A stretch of 64,000 nucleotides of DNA from Colias croceus (taxonomy: Eukaryota; Arthropoda; Insecta; Lepidoptera; Pieridae): assembly GCF_905220415.1 (NCBI RefSeq), contig NC_059565.1:4302501-4366500 (forward strand), in the 5' to 3' direction. Below, piece after piece: positions 33,101 through 41,679 of the stretch. A model generated the notes under the pieces. The model was not told where the DNA came from. It did no database searches and was given only the letters and a program-made list of their open reading frames with translations. The stretch's first letter is position 1; every line of letters starts with the position of its first letter. The translations under genes were made by a program, and so were the position numbers.

Positions 33101-36100
33101 TATTCAAGAATTTTATTAACAAAGCATAGCATGGCGTTATTAACATTTTTGGTTGATTGCATGTACATTTTAACATTAATTGAATGAAAATTGCGTATAT
33201 TATATGCCAACTTTTAACCAAAAACCAACAAGAAGGTAGCTTCCAACAAGTCATATTTGATTTAAACTACTCCCATCCATAAAAAACTTATTATTATTAC
33301 GTGAGCGTAGAATTGACGGACGGGAAAAGTAAGAAACCCCGAGGAGGCCACAAAATACGGTCTTGCAAGATAGAACCGCTTATCACTCACTTGACCGTAT
33401 AGCCTGATTTCTTTTAAGCATAGTATGTATGGTACACATTTGTTAAGCAACAAATTTGAGTCAACTTGTAGCAGATGATCGACACGTGCCTGGCACGTCT
33501 ATTAAAACAAACAAACTCATCTATAATCTATACTACCTGTGCTCCGCGGTTTTACCCGCAGTGCTCCGCTCCTGTTGGTCTTAGCGAGATGATATAGAGC
33601 CTTCCTCGATAAATGGGCTATCTAACACCGAAATAATTTTTCCTGAGATTAGCGCGTTGAAACAAACAAACATTTATTTATGAGTATAGATGTACAGTTC
33701 TCAAATTAACCTCTAAGGTCGTTGATCGTTGAGTCACGACGATACGATGGTCATCTCGTGACGTCACACTGACTCAGTTAAGATTGCGTGATGCGCAATA
33801 GTTTAAAGTGATGACGTGACGTCATAGTTCTGTGAAGATGTGGATGAATCTACGGGCATAGTAGGAGACTTTCATTCAAAAGAAATTCATCATCATTCTA
33901 TACATGTTCCCACTGCTGGGACATGGGCTTCCTGTGAGAGCTTTTTTTACCCTCAAAAGAAATTTTTCAATGTAATATGCACAACCTGATCATATTTCAC
34001 CCTGATCGTATCATAATTCCAGTATTTCAGCAATGTTATTAAAAAAGAGCGTGTGTGCTGAGCATACGTGTCAGAAGTGAAACTTCTTTGGCAAAATTCA
34101 AAGGTACCAAAATGGTTGCCTCACTCCGTGACGTGAAGGTGAATTTAATCTCAACGCGCCTAAAGAAGTTTCACTTCAAAAATGTAAAAAAAGTACTTTT
34201 AATGTAGGTACTATCTATATAAATTATCTTAATGGGTTTACGATTATTTAGGGTAATAGCGCAGATAAGAGAAAATAATATAGCTAAGGAGTTTGTTTGT
34301 TTGATTGATTGAACGTGATAATCTCGGGAACTACTGGTCCGATTTGAAAAATTCTTTCGGTGTTAGATAGTCCATTTATCGAGGAAGGCTATATACCATC
34401 ACGCTAATGCCAACAGGAGCGGAGCAATGCGGGTGAAACCGCGGGAACAACTAGTATAATATAAAATGATAATAATCTTTGAGTGACTAATTAAATTTCT
34501 GAGAATAGGAAGACTATTAGTCATTTATATTATGTAAATAAATAGATTGTAAATAATCACAAAATGGTGTCGTCATGATATTATATAAGTGAAACTTCTT
34601 TATCGGGGTTGGAAAAAAATTTAGTGTAACACTTTTTCATTACGCGTGACATTTTTCCGTTACGCGCCATCATCTTTATCTTATCCCTACCACGCGTGAT
34701 TCGACGTATTTCTGTAAAGTTGCATATAGTAAATTATTTTTTGAAAAATAAGGTCATAAAGAAGTTTCACTTCTTACTTGTGTACACTAGTACACGCACA
34801 CATTTTTTTTTATATAGTGTAGTAGTGTTTATAAAATATATTAGATAAACAAAACATTATAAGAGTCGATACAGCCGTTCTTATGCACTGCAGCTGGATT
34901 AAATGACAATTATTTTATCTTCTATTCAAAAGAAAATAAGTGCCAATAAACTATAAACTTTAAACATTATATACGACTACATATATAATTAAAAACTACC
35001 AATATTTAAAAAACTGAAAATGAACTCTATTCCCCCCACTATAAGGTCTTTTTTCCCCTTTTCAGTTATTTTTGAAAGAAAGAAAGAAAGAAAGAAAATA
35101 CATTTAATCACAAATACAACATTTTAGCTTACAACTAATACATTTAGAGAACAATAGAAAATAAAAAATAAATATTACATCAGATATATTCTAGTATTTG
35201 GTCAGTATTTGTGATAAGGTGGACTACTCAGCATTTGCCTCTCCGTATTAGTGGAGAGGCGCCGGTTTTCAGTAGTCCTCTCTACTTGCTACGCTTGGAG
35301 CACCAGAACGGTTTTTTTTTTTTTTTTTGGGTGGTAAAATAAATAGCATAAACGCTTGTTATAATAGGTGAATAAAAGATAAGTAAGATAGTTATAATTA
35401 AGATAGAAAAGAAACAATATATTATATTATGTCTAAATATAAAAATGAAATGTACATACACATATAAATATATACATAATGATAAGAGCGTATACATTTA
35501 GCGCTACTAGGGCTGGTTAAGAAATTGTGCAAGAACAAATTTTTTGTACTTAAATTTAAAATTCTGTAGTGTTTTTTATGCAACATTAAATACAATTATC
35601 AATAAAAATAAACTCTATTACCTACATTACAAGGTCTGCTTTCGCAAATGAAAAACATTTTTCTATTGCCATTTAAAAATGAACTCTATCTCTACGTAAC
35701 AAGGTCTATTTCTATATTCCAGGTGCATAACAATAATAACTATTAATTACCACTTAAATATGTGCGTTATTTCTCACATAACAAGGTCTATTTTCATGTT
35801 TTGTTTTCAATAGTATACAATTTAATATCATCGTTTAAAATGAACTCTGTATATTAAAAATGAACTCTTTTATCCACATAACAAGGTCTATTTTCTCCAT
35901 TCCAGGTGCATTTCTCCCCACACCCTCCAAAGGTCCACGTGATGCGAGTGTGGGCGTTCGCCGCGCGGCAAGCGCGAGCGGGCCACTGGGAGCGGCACGC
36001 GCTTGACCGTGAACGGTTTCGGCGACGGTGAGTTGATTAATTAATGAATACTTTTGTACCATACGAACATCCTAACTATAAAATATTGTAAATGCTTGAG

Positions 36101-37307
36101 GCCTGAAATAATACATAGGATAGGTTTTGAACTAAACAGGCACCATGCGGCGTTTTACTAGAAGACACTGGATGAAAGCTAGTCATCTATGAACAGTTCT
36201 TCTGAACTTATTTTTCACTGATCTTTAGATTCAATATACAATTATTTCATTTTGTTAAAATAATGTTCTCGAATCGAAGACACATCTCCTTTTATATGAT
36301 AAATAAATAAATAAAGTTTGAAGTAAGACTAAGCTCAGGTTAATAAAATGAGTTCCTTATTTCTATTCACATAGAAATGTTAATTTGGATTGTGTAAGTT
36401 TTAAAAACTGAGTTCAGCAATTTAGCTATTATTTAGACCCTTTTTGTAATATTTTCCTTATTTCTCGTGTACACAACCATAATATGCTAAAGTGTAACAT
36501 GGCGTATCATAAAATAATCTTTCATTTAACAATTACAGAATTGCAGACGTCGAAATGGCGATATCCTGGGTGCTAAAGCCTCAACACCGTTCCAGAGTCG
36601 TGTTCCAAAGGTTCATGCCTTGGTGGAACGCGCAGAGACGCAAAGAAATAGCGGACAAGAAAGTTCTAGAAGAAAAAAGACTAAAGGAAGAAGAAGAGAC
36701 AGAAAATAGGCTTAAAGAAGAACATGAGAAACATGTAAATGATGTTCTAGAAGAAAAAAGGCTTAAGGAAGAAGGAAATATACATACAGATGGTGTTTTA
36801 CAAGAAAAAGATGACGGTAAAGATGTAGGTGAAGAACAAGGACAGCATGATGGTGTTGAAATAGAGAGTGTTGTTAGTGGAAGCGAGATAGATATATCTA
36901 AATTGGATTTGAATGATAAAGAATTTAATATACATAATTTGGAAAGAGAGAAAGATATAGAATCAAAAGTTATAGTAAAAGGTCAGATAAGAGGAGTTAA
37001 AATAGATGTGTCACTAAATAAAAAAGTTTTGAATAAAAAGCGAGTTAACAATAATAATATGAAACAAAATAAAAATATGCAAAAAAATAAAAATAAATCG
37101 GAAAAAGAGGATATTAGGAGTTGTTCGGAAAATGTTAAAATAAATGGTTTTGTAAATGGAGACGTTGCAAATAGTAAAAAATATATTATTAATGGTTTAG
37201 ATACAAATATTCATTCAGATAATGTTAAAATTAACGGTTTTATATCGGACTCGGAAATAAATCAAGATTTAACTGTCAAAAAATACATCACAGAACAAGA
37301 TACTTGA
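16640..37307 (+). CDS. PPP1R15: Protein phosphatase 1 regulatory subunit 15 (eIF2alpha phosphatase targeting subunit)
   Basis: Three coding exons (16640-18184, 35906-36027, 36539-37307) join in phase to give 811 codons. The product brings PP1 to phospho-eIF2alpha and so ends the integrated stress response. The C-terminal core is diagnostic: a KVHF RVxF-type PP1 site (about residues 515-518) spans the exon 1/2 junction, followed by HVMRVWAFAARQARAGHWER and DRERFRRRIADVE, matching the VWA..GPWE..ARDR.RF.RRI pattern of GADD34/CReP. The long acidic N-terminal part holds a hydrophobic stretch at about 104-124 (SGITNFFTGVFNVMTAMF), likely the ER-binding amphipathic helix of the family. CEDKLNQVRMLL (about 190) and CEDKINKIKELL (about 308) are an internal repeat, and DSFQIVF/DSFIVF motifs recur. 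The tail is Lys/Glu-rich coiled coil (EEKRLKEE) with NVKINGF repeats. Expression is probably controlled through the uORFs. Confidence 0.92.
18276..18501. repeat. 109-bp tandem duplication abutting a MITE
   Basis: Copy 1 (18276-18384) and copy 2 (18385-18501) are almost identical, from CATATTATAGTGTTAATAG to CACACGTCTGCC. The unit ends about 21 bp inside the MITE at 18478, so the duplication took one MITE terminus with it. Confidence 0.8.
18478..18646. mobile_element. TIR MITE (TAGGCCGTCCACACGTCTGCC)
   Basis: The 169-bp element starts TAGGCCGTCCACACGTCTGC and ends in the near-perfect complement GGCAGACATGTGGATGGCC followed by TA. The inner arms are also complementary. Confidence 0.7.
19115..19300 (+). 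mobile_element. Helitron-like element (ACAAAGTCGCTTTC family)
   Basis: It runs from GTATAAAACAAAGTCGCTTT to GCGGGCGAAGCCGCGGGCGG and GCTAG, followed by T. Relatives are at 20718-20912(-), 38584-38768(-), 43354-43535(-), 48050-48229, 48790-48930, 52248-52445 and 56280-56474. Confidence 0.65.
19446..19513 (+). repeat. 68-bp exact copy of PPP1R15 exon 1 sequence in intron 1
   Basis: By eye this is identical to 16793-16860 of exon 1 (from TTACTCAACAACATAAACAA to CCTTGCCGATTCTGT). It is in the same orientation, 2.65 kb downstream. The homology stops abruptly on both sides. There is no target duplication or splice site to suggest a used exon. Confidence 0.85.
19572..19684. repeat. Short tandem duplication of about 56 bp
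   Basis: Two units share TGAAGACAATTTT, GGCGCGAAATAT and a TATAAAAGACCT-like end, starting near 19573 and 19633. They lie just after the exon 1 copy. Confidence 0.6.
19870..19975 (-). mobile_element. Hairpin MITE, family I, truncated
   Basis: It has GTGAAACTTCTTTAGGCGCG followed by the AAATTTCAAG..TCACGTCATGG body in reverse. The hairpin-side end is missing. Confidence 0.55.
20108..20300 (-). mobile_element. Chimeric Helitron-like element
   Basis: The minus strand has a GGGCGAAGCCGGGGCGAACC-GCTAG 3' end joined to the GTGCAGTTCGATCC / TTGTCCTCAATGGAC body that elsewhere (12995-13170) carries a different 3' hairpin. Confidence 0.6.
20718..20912 (-). mobile_element. Helitron-like element (ACAAAGTCGCTTTC family)
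   Basis: The minus strand runs from CACTACATAGTATAAAACAA through TCCCTATGTCCCTTTGTATG to GCGGGCGAAGCTGCGGGCGG and TAAGCTAG. Confidence 0.65.
21010..21181 (+). mobile_element. Helitron-like element (GGACCGCTAG family)
   Basis: It runs from CTATACTAATATTATAAAGA and a (TATG)n run to AAGCCGGGGCGGACCGCTAG, followed by T. The 70-codon open frame across it is not a gene. Confidence 0.65.
21361..21575 (-). mobile_element. Chimeric Helitron-like element
   Basis: The minus-strand 3' part (GCGGGCGAAGCCGCGGGCGG, AAAGCTAG, with the CCCACGGGAAAGGGAACT segment of the CTGTCTGTC family) is joined to the GTGCAGTTCGATCC body of another family. Confidence 0.6.
22461..22826. repeat. 182-bp tandem duplication
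   Basis: Unit 1 starts at 22461 and unit 2 at 22643. Both contain TTTTTGGTAC, AATCTCGGCAATTTAGAGGC, CAGGGAATGTTTTGTAAAAT and AATTGTTTAGATCCGTTA. Divergence is modest. Confidence 0.8.
23600..23935 (+). mobile_element. Helitron-like element (GTCGCGGGCGGAAGCTAG family)
   Basis: It includes GGGGGTGTTACTGGATCGAT, a CTGCCTGTCTGTCTGTATG tract and the 3' end GACGGAGTCGCGGGCGGAAG followed by CTAGTA. Inverted copies lie at 43538-44010 and 59084-59355. Confidence 0.6.
24521..24900 (+). pseudogene. Non-LTR retrotransposon C-terminal fragment
   Basis: One open frame encodes ERKLLRKIFGPIRQEDGSWR, then HRLRWLGHVERMGEERGLKR, GRPSGRRPVGRPKYRWRDQV and DRGRWRVLVSEAKTHFG. This is the well-known tail after the reverse transcriptase in RTE-like insect elements. 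It is followed by a TAAGTGAGTAAGTAGT tail, typical of a LINE 3' end. It is 5'-truncated and so non-functional. The frames on the other strand are shadows. Confidence 0.85.
26005..26790. mobile_element. Non-autonomous element with CTCGCACACCGAGGG ends
   Basis: The left end AAAACTCGCACACCGAGGGC and right end GCCCTCGGTGCGCGAGTCCG are inverted, and GGCCGGCTTTTTATT borders the right end. The interior is AT-rich with an AGACAGACAGACAGATGGGC tract. The 87-codon open frame inside is not supported as a gene. Confidence 0.55.
28004..28342 (+). mobile_element. TIR element with a THAP-domain start codon relic
   Basis: The ends share inverted CGGACACTCC / GGAGTGTCCG. Inside, a plus-strand ATG at 28179 reads MVRYCAVYGCI then stop, and SEKREFFF continues after it. 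This looks like the start of a THAP zinc finger (C-x-x-x-x-C), the N-terminal domain of P-element and Kolobok-type transposases. Confidence 0.45.
28179..28214 (+). pseudogene. Decayed THAP-domain N-terminus
   Basis: MVRYCAVYGCI-stop matches the first residues of THAP domains, where an Asn usually follows at the position of the stop. A small change has created TAA. No further transposase coding is visible. Confidence 0.45.
29398..29590 (-). mobile_element. Helitron-like element (GCTGAAGAG family)
   Basis: The minus strand runs from TCTATACTAATATTATAAAG to GCGGGTGAAACCGCGGGGAA and GCTAG. It is one of about twelve copies in the window. Confidence 0.65.
30998..31210 (+). mobile_element. Hairpin MITE, family II, full length
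   Basis: It starts with an A-tract and the GTGTACAACTGTACAC hairpin, then GAAGTGAAACTTCTTTATGA. It ends with TAAAGAAGTTTCACTTC. Confidence 0.75.
31387..31533. mobile_element. Palindromic MITE, truncated copy
   Basis: This third copy of the GAGCTAGC(G/A)CGCAAGAGCAAC palindrome is broken after TTGCGGAGACAAA on the right. The 69-codon minus-strand frame across it is an artefact. Confidence 0.7.
31795..32021 (+). mobile_element. Helitron-like element interrupted by a palindrome
   Basis: It starts TCTATACTAATATTATAAAG and follows the GCTGAAGAG family up to GAGGAAGGCTATGG. A palindrome (31927-32018) with arms ACGTAGCGGTCATCATTACG and its complement then replaces the usual 3' part. Confidence 0.6.
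32868..32990 (-). mobile_element. Hairpin MITE, family I
   Basis: It contains GGGAAACTTCTTTAGGCACG on the left and CCAAAGAAGTTTCACTTC on the right, and it overlaps the CACGTGTGCG hairpin side. The frames around 32646-32962 are not genes. Confidence 0.65.
33526..33700 (-). mobile_element. Helitron-like element (GCTGAAGAG family), degraded
   Basis: It has the reverse of AGGAGCGGAGCACTGCGGGT and AACCGCGGAG near 33540-33570 and ends GAGTATAGAT at 33690. It directly precedes the bZIP cluster. Confidence 0.55.
33730..33824. promoter_or_regulatory. Cluster of bZIP (CRE/AP-1/C-EBP-ATF) sites in PPP1R15 intron 1
   Basis: Within 95 bp there are TGAGTCA (33730), TGACGTCA (33759), TGACTCA (33770), the palindrome-like ATTGCGTGATGCGCAAT (33783, containing a TGATGCGCAA C/EBP-ATF-type site) and TGACGTGACGTCA (33812-33824). 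Such density is not expected by chance in AT-rich DNA. Stress-response genes of this pathway are commonly driven by ATF/C-EBP factors, so an intronic enhancer is plausible. Confidence 0.5.
34046..34185 (+). mobile_element. Hairpin MITE, family I
   Basis: It consists of an A-tract, the GTGTGCTGAGCATACG hairpin, GTCAGAAGTGAAACTTCTTT and an end GCCTAAAGAAGTTTCACTTC. Confidence 0.75.
34270..34453 (+). mobile_element. Helitron-like element (GCTGAAGAG family)
   Basis: It has the GGAGCGGAGCAATGCGGGTG / AAACCGCGGG hairpin and ends ACAACTAG followed by T. The 5' TC end is degraded. Confidence 0.6.
34588..34810 (-). mobile_element. Hairpin MITE, family II, full length
   Basis: The reverse orientation ends with AAGAAGTTTCACTTCTTAC, the GTGTACACTAGTACAC hairpin and a T-tract. 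The body matches 30998-31210. Confidence 0.75.
35017..35911 (+). repeat. Repeated copies of the PPP1R15 intron 1 3' end
   Basis: Five diverged copies of AAAATGAACTCT...ACATAACAAGGTCTATTTTC lie at about 35017-35056, 35605-35644, 35676-35728, 35755-35800 and 35837-35911. The last copy is the true acceptor region (CATTCCAG|GTGCAT). The third also ends TATTCCAGGTGCAT, giving a decoy acceptor at 35722/35723. Confidence 0.8.
35075..35097 (+). repeat. (GAAA)n microsatellite
   Basis: About five to six GAAA units occur within the PPP1R15 intron. Confidence 0.8.
35906..36027 (+). CDS. PPP1R15: PPP1R15 exon 2, PP1/eIF2alpha core
   Basis: The acceptor is CATTCCAG|GTG and the donor CGACG|GTGAGT; 122 bp, phase 0 in and phase 2 out. 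It encodes VHFSPHPPKVHVMRVWAFAA and RQARAGHWERHALDRERFRR, the conserved family core. The exon is GC-rich compared with the flanking introns. Confidence 0.92.
36539..37307 (+). CDS. PPP1R15: PPP1R15 exon 3
   Basis: The acceptor is ATTACAG|A. It completes Arg, then IADVEMAISWVLKPQHRSRV and VFQRFMPWWNAQRRKEIADK. It continues as a Lys/Glu-rich tail to TGA at 37305. An AATAAA lies at about 37618, just past a Helitron-like insertion in the probable 3' UTR. Confidence 0.9.
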
Positions 37308-37439
37308 CGAAGGGAAATACTTATATCTAGGATATCTGTAAATTGTTAGTTTTAAAAATTTACGTGATTTTTACAAAGGCATACTTTTCTAGCTGACCCG
37401 ATAGATGTTGTCCTATTATGCTGACTGTGAAATAATAAT

Positions 37440-37613
37440 CTTCTATAATATAAAAATGAATCCCAAAATGTGTCGGTAAGCGCATAAATTGAGAACGGCT
37501 TAACCGATTTCGTTAATTCTTTTTTTTAAATATTCCTTGAAGTTCGAGGATGGTTCTTATGTAGAGAAAACGTGAATATGTACCACGGGCGAAGCCGGGG
37601 CGGACCGCTAGTT
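37440..37613 (+). mobile_element. Helitron-like element (GGACCGCTAG family) in PPP1R15 3' flank
   Basis: It starts TCTATAATATAAAAATGAAT and ends AAGCCGGGGCGGACCGCTAG, followed by T. It lies 130 bp after the PPP1R15 stop and before an AATAAA. Confidence 0.7.
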
Positions 37614-38008
37614 TGCAATAAAATATATTTACGACTATAAACTGAAATGTAAAGATCAAACTGCACACAACTGTAAATCAAATTAAAAATCGGTTCAGTA
37701 GTTTTGGAGTCCATCGCGGACAAACATTACACGTACTTTTAATATAAATATTTTTTTTCGGGAAAAGTTTTCTGTATTTATCTATTCGAAAGAACTGAAT
37801 GCAAAAGAGAAATATTTATAATATTTTATTAAAAACTTGCCTCTACCGGGATTTATGTAAGTCCTGTTGATAAGTAGGCTAAAAGAAAATACTAAAAACA
37901 TCACAAATAAAATTTAATCGAAGGCTAAGCGTAATTGACTATACGGTGATTTCATAAAGTAAAATTATATAAAAAATGGTCACATCTTCTAAAAGTGTAC
38001 GGATTTTT

Positions 38009-38235
38009 AACCGACTTCAAAAAAAAGGAGGAGGTTATCAATTCGGCCGGTATGTTTTTTTTTGTATGTATGTACACCGATTACTCCGAGGTTTCTGAAC
38101 CGATTTACGTGATTCTTTTTTTGTTCGATGCGGGATGGTGTCGAATTGGTCCCATAAAAATTTTATTCGGATAGGCCCAGTAGTTTTTATTTTATGAGTA
38201 TTTTTGTCTGTATTTGTAAAAGTTTGAAGTCGGTT
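38009..38235 (+). mobile_element. MITE with AACCGACTTC ends
   Basis: The element is flanked by inverted AACCGACTTCAAA / TTTGAAGTCGGTT. The interior includes GATGCGGGATGGTGTCGAAT. A nearly identical copy is at 55776-56013. Confidence 0.8.
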
Positions 38236-38583
38236 GTTTTTAACGCAGTTATTGACTTGTTATTCAACATTTTAGTTTTAATTTCGATTTTTTTAACGCA
38301 TTTTTAATAAAATTAAGTCCTAATAACTGAGGATTATAGAAAATTGGTATCAGTATGAGTTGAAGGTGTGGCCTAGCTGTGGCACACGTTTTTTGCTGAT
38401 ATTGGTGCTAAGATAATTATTCATTAACTAGCTGTTCCCCACGGCTTTGACCGCGTTCACGGTAAAAATTTTAAATTCTATCCCCTTGGGGGTAGAAATG
38501 AAAATGCTTTCTTAGCGGATGCCTACATCATTATGGCTATCTGCGTGCCGAAGTTTCAGGTGTAAGTATTTTTTATTCGTAAA

Positions 38584-38768
38584 CTAGCTTACCGACCGTG
38601 ACTTCGTTTGCTTTGTCTAAAACCTAATAAATTATATACCAAAACCTTCCTCTTGAATTACTCTATCTATTAAAAAAACTGCATCATAATCCGTTGCGTA
38701 GTTTTAAAGATTTAAGCATACAAAGGGACATATTGACAGAGAAAGCTTTGTTTTATACTATGTAGTGA
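38584..38768 (-). mobile_element. Helitron-like element (ACAAAGTCGCTTTC family)
   Basis: The reverse of TAGACAAAGCAAACGAAGTC...CTAG with the GTCCCTTTGTATGCTTAAAT body. The GC hairpin is degraded here. Confidence 0.55.
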
Positions 38769-39229
38769 TAGTGATGGGATATGTAGGTACTTATAAAAAA
38801 AAATGTTCTATGTTTATCATTTAGCTACTTTTCACAGTAAAATACAAGCTCTGCTTACCAACAATCACCAGCTACATATTAATTTTAATTTATTTCAATT
38901 ATCCCAAAGTAATAATGTAAGATTCACGTAAATATTTAATTTAAAAAAATGGAGAAGCATTTAAAAAATTTTGACCTAAAAACACCGAGGTCCAAACTAA
39001 ATATTACTATTAATATGTATAAACTTTAGAACACTAAATACATATATGTGCAATAGATTTATTAATAGTATATTATTTTTAAGTATTTATATGTATAATT
39101 TTCACAAAGCGAGAAAATTAAATGCATATATATTTTGCAATATTTCTCTAAAGTGTTTTGTAAAACACAGTAACTAAAGTTATAAAAATCAATGATATTA
39201 TAAGTAAAAAGATGTAGCTATGTTACCAA

Positions 39230-39640
39230 CACAACATTCGATCTTCAAACACGGCACACTAACGCACACACGATTAGACGTCACAGTGAGATGGCATGAT
39301 TCAACTATCGTGTGCGAAAGAGACAACTGAAGTCAATAGTAGCTAATAAGCCACGTTTCGATTAGTCACTAATAACCTATCTATACCTTTTGACGTGACA
39401 ACGTCTTATAATTCGATAGAGCCGGCTGCACGCACGAAAAAACATGACTCATGCGGCGTTACCTCGCTCTGACTCATCTGAGGCGTTCCATGTAAGGCTT
39501 GAAGTGCGAGCGAGAGCGCGGAACGAGCGACAAAGAAGCACAATCGGACGTTGTCACGTTCAACTATCGTCAGTAAACCGACTTTACAGACAACCATTTT
39601 TTTTTACTTATAATTTGATAAAAACGATATAAAAAGGGCA
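39230..39640 (+). promoter_or_regulatory. Promoter-like island without a recognised gene
   Basis: This GC-elevated, repeat-free patch has two TGACTCA AP-1 motifs (39445 and 39470), TGACGTGACAACGTC near 39390 and a TATAAAAA box at 39628. No ORF or homologous exon follows on the plus strand, so a non-coding RNA or a chance arrangement are both possible. Confidence 0.25.
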
Positions 39641-40184
39641 TTGACGTACACATGTTTGTACTGTTTTTACTAATGTAACTTAAAGGGTGTTAGAAAGAGA
39701 CGACTGTATTTTATTCCATATGTTGGGATTAGAACTCGATAAAACTGAAATTTACTTATTCACTCAAATTCGGTTTACTCAGTCGAAAGTTCTGAAGCAA
39801 CACACCCAAAAAAACCCTAGAATTGAGAACGTGCTTATTTAAAGTCTGTTTAAAACACATGTAGCTGTCTCTTTCTAACTCGTATTAGTGCCATAAGAGA
39901 AAATAGTGCGAACTGATGTTTTGTATAAAATTATTTTTGTTCTGGGATTATAAAAGACGTTACTACAAGATGTTAGTAGTTCTTATAAAAATTGGATTTA
40001 AAGTTATGTTAAAATTAAACTGTTATTTTTTTGTTAAAATTATTGTTTTTAACGGATTAAAATTTAACATTGTCCACAAATTATGACTAAAACATAAAAA
40101 CTCATATTTATGTAACCAAATGAAAATTAAAGGAATAAAAAATACTATTTTCTCACCGCAATTGGGTCTTTCCTTCAGTTTAAA

Positions 40185-40340
40185 CAAGCACACGTGTCAG
40201 AAGTGAAACCTCTTTTGGCAAGATTCAAAGATACCAAAATCGTTGCCTTACTCCTTGAAGTGACGATACTGCTATGACGCGACTTTGAAATTACTACGAA
40301 TCATTTACTCTCAACGCGCCTCAAGAAGTTTCAATTAAAA
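40185..40340 (+). mobile_element. Hairpin MITE, family I
   Basis: It has GCACACGTGTCAGAAGTGAA on the left and GCGCCTCAAGAAGTTTCAA on the right, with the usual GATACCAAAATCGT body. Confidence 0.7.
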
Positions 40341-40734
40341 AAAAAAAAATTTCTGAACGAAAAAAAGGTTCGTTTTTGAACGAATCAATATATATGAGCG
40401 TCTTATTGAAGTTAGGGGATGCTAAGTGCCTATAATCTCTAAGAGATTGCACAAAAACAGAAAACATGTAAAATTCATAGTTATAAAATATGTATATTTT
40501 AAGTTTAAATTTTAGTGTAAATGTAATATTGATATCATTAATTAAGTATTTGATAAAGGCAGAACTGGGAGTAAGTATGAGTTAATTTTCCTGTCTCTTA
40601 TAAGCTGTTTCGCTTTCTCGCTTCGCTCGTGTTTACTTCCCGTTGTTAATCCCATTTCTAGTAATTTTGCGACAAAAACAATTAAAAATGCATTGAATTC
40701 GATTCAGCATTTTAGGACCTAATATAAGATACGA

Positions 40735-40950
40735 GCTTTGCGCAGCTTCGCCCGCGTTTTCAAAGAAAAACCCGCATAGTTCCCGTTCCCGTGGGATTTC
40801 CGGGATAACTAGGATAGGTTGTGTTAATCCAAGTTACCCTCTATATGTGTGCTAAATTTCATTGTAATCGGTTCAGTAGTATTTGCGTGAAAGAGTAACA
40901 AACATACATCCATCCCCACAAACTTTCGCATTCATAATATTAGTAGGATA
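40735..40950 (-). mobile_element. Helitron-like element (GCGAAAGT..CTGTTACTC type)
   Basis: The minus strand runs from TCCTACTAATATTATGAATG through CCCACGGGAACGGGAACTAT to GCGGGCGAAGCTGCGC. The terminal CTAG is degraded. A better plus-strand copy is at 50893-51128. Confidence 0.55.
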
Positions 40951-41202
40951 CCTTCCAGTTTGAATCTTAATTTTTTTTCTATTAACTAAATAATTAAGTT
41001 TGTATATAAGAAAAATACGAATTCAATACATATAATAAATAACTTACTCCTAGTTCTTTTTAATCTTAAAAATTGTATCAACTATATTATGTCTTACCAT
41101 ATTTTTTATATCGTATTTTGGGAGAAGAAATCGATTTTCTTATCAAAAATAATTTGATTCTCTCTTGCAAAGAAAAAAAATTACATAGCAGATATAATTA
41201 AA

Positions 41203-41315
41203 AAAGAGCGTGTGTCAGAAGTGAAACTTCCTTGTAAAATTCAAAGATACCAAAATCGTCGGCTTACTCCATGACGTGACGGTATTGCCATGACGCGACC
41301 TTGAAATTTTATTTC
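41203..41315 (+). mobile_element. Hairpin MITE, family I, 3' truncated
   Basis: An A-tract, GCGTGTGTCAGAAGTGAAAC and the usual body up to CGACCTTGAAATTTTA. The closing inverted repeat is missing. Confidence 0.6.
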
Positions 41316-41679
41316 TCCCATTTTACGATATAACGAAAAAATGGTAAAATATAGTATAAGAACATTTATGTTTATTAAAATTATAGTTAGGGAGCTCAAA
41401 GCATTTTTAATGTTCACATCTGATTCTAGCGATGAAATCTATAAAATATATAATATTTTTGTGAATGTGTGTCTGAAATAAAAAAACCTCCGATTTGGCT
41501 TAAATTTGTATATATTCTGTAAGTTTGAAAATAGTAAAGAAAAATAAACTATAGTGTTTTGATATTATTGTAATAAAGTTATTTAGAAGCAGAATCTTAA
41601 AAAATATAACTGTAAATAAGCACTAAATAGATATAGCTCCCTAACTAGATAATTAAAAATTATCTTTGGTGCTTAATAC

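Larger units (their letters stand above)
18185..35905 (+). other. PPP1R15 intron 1 (17.7 kb)
   Basis: No coding exon is recognised in it. It holds Helitron-like elements, hairpin and TIR MITEs, a retroelement C-terminal fragment, a THAP-element relic, a 68-bp copy of exon 1, several local tandem duplications and a dense bZIP-site cluster near 33.8 kb. AT-rich stretches such as 24.0-24.5 kb, 25.0-26.0 kb and 30.1-31.0 kb show nothing I can name. Confidence 0.7.
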
